From Sipunculus nudus (lineage: Eukaryota; Annelida; Sipuncula; Golfingiida; Sipunculidae), in the NCBI GenBank assembly GCA_026874595.1, contig CM049312.1, positions 72,450,429 through 72,514,428 on the forward strand: DNA of 64,000 bases, given 5' to 3'. The notes below the pieces were generated by a model that searched no databases, was not told the origin of the DNA, and saw only the letters and a list, made by a program, of their open reading frames with translations. The position numbers and the translations under genes are program-made. Every line of letters starts with the position of its first letter. Position 1 is the stretch's first letter. This document shows, one piece after another, positions 61,331 to 64,000 of this stretch.

Positions 61331-62284
61331 CATCCGAGGAGACTGCAAGTTGCTGAAGTGTTGAATATTAAATTAAGGGAGATTTATTCGACAAATTTGG
61401 TATGTAATTCTCTTTATGCATGACAAACAAAAACAGTAATAACAAAGAGAGCATGAGAACATGATCAAATTACCTTAATTCATTTATTAACATATACAGT
61501 GTTTGACATATATGTTCTTTTTATTATAGCTCGCAAAACTTGTGAGTGCTTGAGAATGTTAAAAAAAATGAAATATTGTTTTAGACGACTCGAATTACAT
61601 TCACTCTTCTAATAAGTATAAAGATAAATTAAGATAAAAAGTATTTTCAGAGCACCTGATTATTTCTACATTAACTTTTGTCAGACCGGCAATTGTTTGA
61701 AAAATGTCAAAGAATACACATTACATGATCGCTTAGTACAGCATTGTTCATTTAAAAAATCTCATGGTGATATATCAAGGAATGTTCACACATCAACAGT
61801 AGCGCCATACCTGCTACCATTTTGGGCTTTACATCCTACATCGAAGAACACACTGTAAGGCGCTGTGAGGATGCAAACATTTTCATGGAGAGTGTCTTGC
61901 ATTAGTTTTTAAATAGTTGTCAAATAAAATTTTATATTTATATGGTGTTCTCCCAGTAGAGTCTTGTGTCAAGATTACAAGTGTTTAGATGTTCATAATA
62001 AGCATATTTCACCTTTTCAGCATTGGTATTGAAACATATTTTATGGGTGTCATATTGCATTCTATGACAGCTCCTGCTAAATATACCATATTTGCATTTT
62101 TTTGACTCTAAGACGCGTAAGGATAATCTGCAAAATCAAATATTATTAAGTTTATCAGTGCCTCTGATATATCATAAATATAATACCTTTGCATCGAAAG
62201 GTATTATTTAATTATTTATAGTCGTTTTATACTAATTTGAGGCTTGGTTAATCCATTTTTGACTGTATTTTTGAAAGTAGTAAA
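61331..62284. other. Gene-less AT-rich stretch
   Basis: No exon, ORF or repeat with defined ends recognised. Confidence 0.45.
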
Positions 62285-62655
62285 TTGATGAAAACGGTAA
62301 TCAAAAGATGAGTTTGATGGTAGCCATCTTTTCAAAATGGCCGCCAGAGATACAAATTTTTAAATAGTACCACCAAGTCTGTTGGAATTTGAAACCCAGG
62401 TAGAGATACCTAAAGCATGTTTTGTTGTCATTTATGAACTGAGAAATCGCTATTTATTGATTTAATGAGATTTGCATTTTGTGTCTTTCATACCTACGGG
62501 TACCCTTCTTCTCAGCTGTTTTATGAGAATACGGCTACCAACAGGTTAATAAGAATTTCAGACTCGAATTCTCCATATACTTTTACTGTAAGAAAAAACC
62601 CATAAATCTGTTGCACCCAAAAATATAAATAAACTCACCCGAGCTCTCGGACTAA
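62285..62655 (-). repeat. Dispersed repeat of about 360 bp, copy 2 (inverted)
   Basis: Reverse complement of 52,075-52,430 with moderate divergence. It keeps CATACCTACGGGTACCC and GGTTAATAAGAATTTCAGA and ends at CCCGAGCTCTCGGAC. Confidence 0.8.
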
Positions 62656-63803
62656 TATTTATATTCAACGATGTTATGGGACGTCTTTTGGTGACTGCGT
62701 TAAAAATTGGAGATATGCGGCCAATTGAATAAACATGGGGACGATTCATTGTTACTCGGTTGTCTTAGTGCGTAATCTAGACTTTTATTCGTGTAACAGT
62801 AATTATCATTTTATGATTGCATTCTACCCAAGTTTAACAGATTAAAATTCCTATGTAAATAATGACCCAACGAAATGAATAAAAACATCGAATGTTCTTT
62901 TTTAATAAGAAAACCTCCGACTTTTTCATATATGAACATATCTGAAATAAATAACGCTATACCCATTCAAAAGAAGTCAGGTTTATTGCATTTTCGATAT
63001 ATAGTTAACTTTTAACAAAAGATGTTGGAAATAATTTATTATATCATGAAACTAATCACCTCTACTGCCACCAGTGATGGATCAGTTACGCCTCTTTTTC
63101 AGGAAGAAGATGGAGAACTTCAATTAAATGTCGTTATTCTTTACTGGTATTGACAAATAAGACCCGACTTAGTTAGTAGACCTAACGTGGAGTCTGCCAG
63201 TTTTCACTGACAGCGTCATTGCTCTGCGACTTATACAAAGAGCACAGTATCCATCAAAATATACCGGCTTTATTGGAGGGCTATTGTTGGGTTATAATCT
63301 GTCAATTCGCGGAAACATTTCCTTGTATAACTGACACCGTTTTCCTGGTCCATGCAGTACTATGAAGTGCTTGTTGAAAAGAGGTTTCTTTGAAGTCAAG
63401 TTGACGAAAGAAAATTGAATAAACATATAAATGACCTTTACTATGAATCCGATGTTTTTAATCAAAATATAATAAATTTCAATAGGAATTAAATGCTATA
63501 AGGCCCAGTGGTGTGAAATCAGAGCTGTACATTTTTCCCGTTATACAGGAATCAGCTTTAGTCAGACACTATTGAGGACTATGTTGTTTGTGCAATATGT
63601 TGTTGCACTCATCAGACAAAACCTATAACTATTATACAATAAATGATTATCCATGGTACTAAAAACTGCTCAAACGTGTACCGATGTACCAACACCAGTT
63701 CAACCATCAGATAATTTATTTATGAAGGCGGGGAGTCATTAACCCATCACTGCATTAAGAGTAATAGGCATTTTTTTTTAATTTTACAGAGTAAAACACA
63801 AAC
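62656..63803. other. Intron 1 of PAN gene 2, distal part
   Basis: AT-rich non-coding sequence directly 3' (minus strand) of the proposed exon 1. No element recognised. Confidence 0.45.
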
Positions 63804-63870
63804 CTGTAAAGGGAGCATTGTAGAGGCTGTACAAGAAGACGAGCATTACTGGACTCCACTCTCTTTGCAT
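63804..63870 (-). CDS. Proposed exon 1 of PAN gene 2: signal peptide
   Basis: The minus-strand ATG at 63,870 opens 22 codons (MQREWSPVMLVFLYSLYNA...) with a hydrophobic core, ending in TTTACAG|GTTTGTG at 63,804. The spare G plus GT from exon 2 makes Gly, so the phase and the residue at the junction are the same as in gene 1 (TG|LTIC versus TG|ICLA). The weakness is distance: the intron would be about 13 kb, filled with transposons, and the donor is not ideal. It could instead belong to another family member outside the window. Confidence 0.5.
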
Positions 63871-64000
63871 GGTCGTCAACTCGAGGTCACGTGGCAGGTG
63901 TCGAAACTGAAGAATACAAAGCCTACATAAATGCAGAAAAAAATATATATACATATGTTACATTACAAATTTCACCGATATTTTTTTTTTTCTTTTTTAA
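63871..64000. other. Window edge upstream of exon 1
   Basis: Would hold the 5' UTR or promoter of PAN gene 2 on the minus strand. No TATA box at a suitable distance was identified. Confidence 0.3.

Overview
The window is eukaryotic nuclear DNA, AT-rich and intron-containing. It has short exons bounded by GT/AG, many TA/CA microsatellites, long G and C homopolymers and a dense load of transposable-element relics. The gene content (a metazoan B3GLCT-like glucosyltransferase, secreted PAN-domain proteins) and the repeat types (APE-type LINE, Ty3/gypsy, PIF/Harbinger, Helentron-like elements with tandem cores) fit an invertebrate. A marine lophotrochozoan such as a mollusc is my best guess, but this is inference. 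No prokaryotic features, tRNA or rRNA genes were seen.

Left part (1-19 kb): a 5.2-kb TA-flanked element with long terminal inverted repeats (3,425-8,626) encloses a broken LINE on the minus strand (4,345-7,240) and an internal tandem array. Two exons of a B3GLCT-like beta-1,3-glucosyltransferase lie on the minus strand at 9,312-9,434 and 9,912-10,014, followed by a second, truncated copy of the TA element (10,715-11,363). A 5'-truncated, frameshifted Ty3/gypsy element occupies about 14,691-18,590 on the minus strand.

Centre (19-43 kb): a three-exon minus-strand gene (exons 22,872-22,947, 21,717-22,223 and 19,667-19,854) predicts a secreted protein with a beta-rich domain and a C-terminal PAN domain. 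A TGA codon cuts the PAN domain short. Its 5' half and upstream flank (22,060-26,575) are duplicated at 27,108-34,985. The second unit is decayed and carries a 2.5-kb hAT-like insertion (27,267-29,760) and a Helentron-like insertion (31,026-32,757). A 278-bp-period array (36,786-37,700) and a TTAA-flanked 1.16-kb element (41,855-43,011) follow.

Right part (43-64 kb): a 4.5-kb array of 34-bp units is bracketed by two 224-bp segments that differ at only about one base. Next comes an apparently intact paralogue of the PAN gene on the minus strand (exons 63,804-63,870, 50,314-50,826 and 49,503-49,747). Its proposed 13-kb first intron holds a 5.7-kb PIF/Harbinger element (54,207-59,898) with a broken Myb/SANT-like gene and a broken transposase, a decayed HAFTGCD-type transposon ORF, and a 360-bp repeat in two opposed copies.

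The genes do not form one pathway. The biological story is a small family of secreted PAN proteins evolving by duplication and decay in a transposon-rich region. All exon calls were made by eye from splice sites, phase and paralogue comparison; none has been checked against transcripts or databases.
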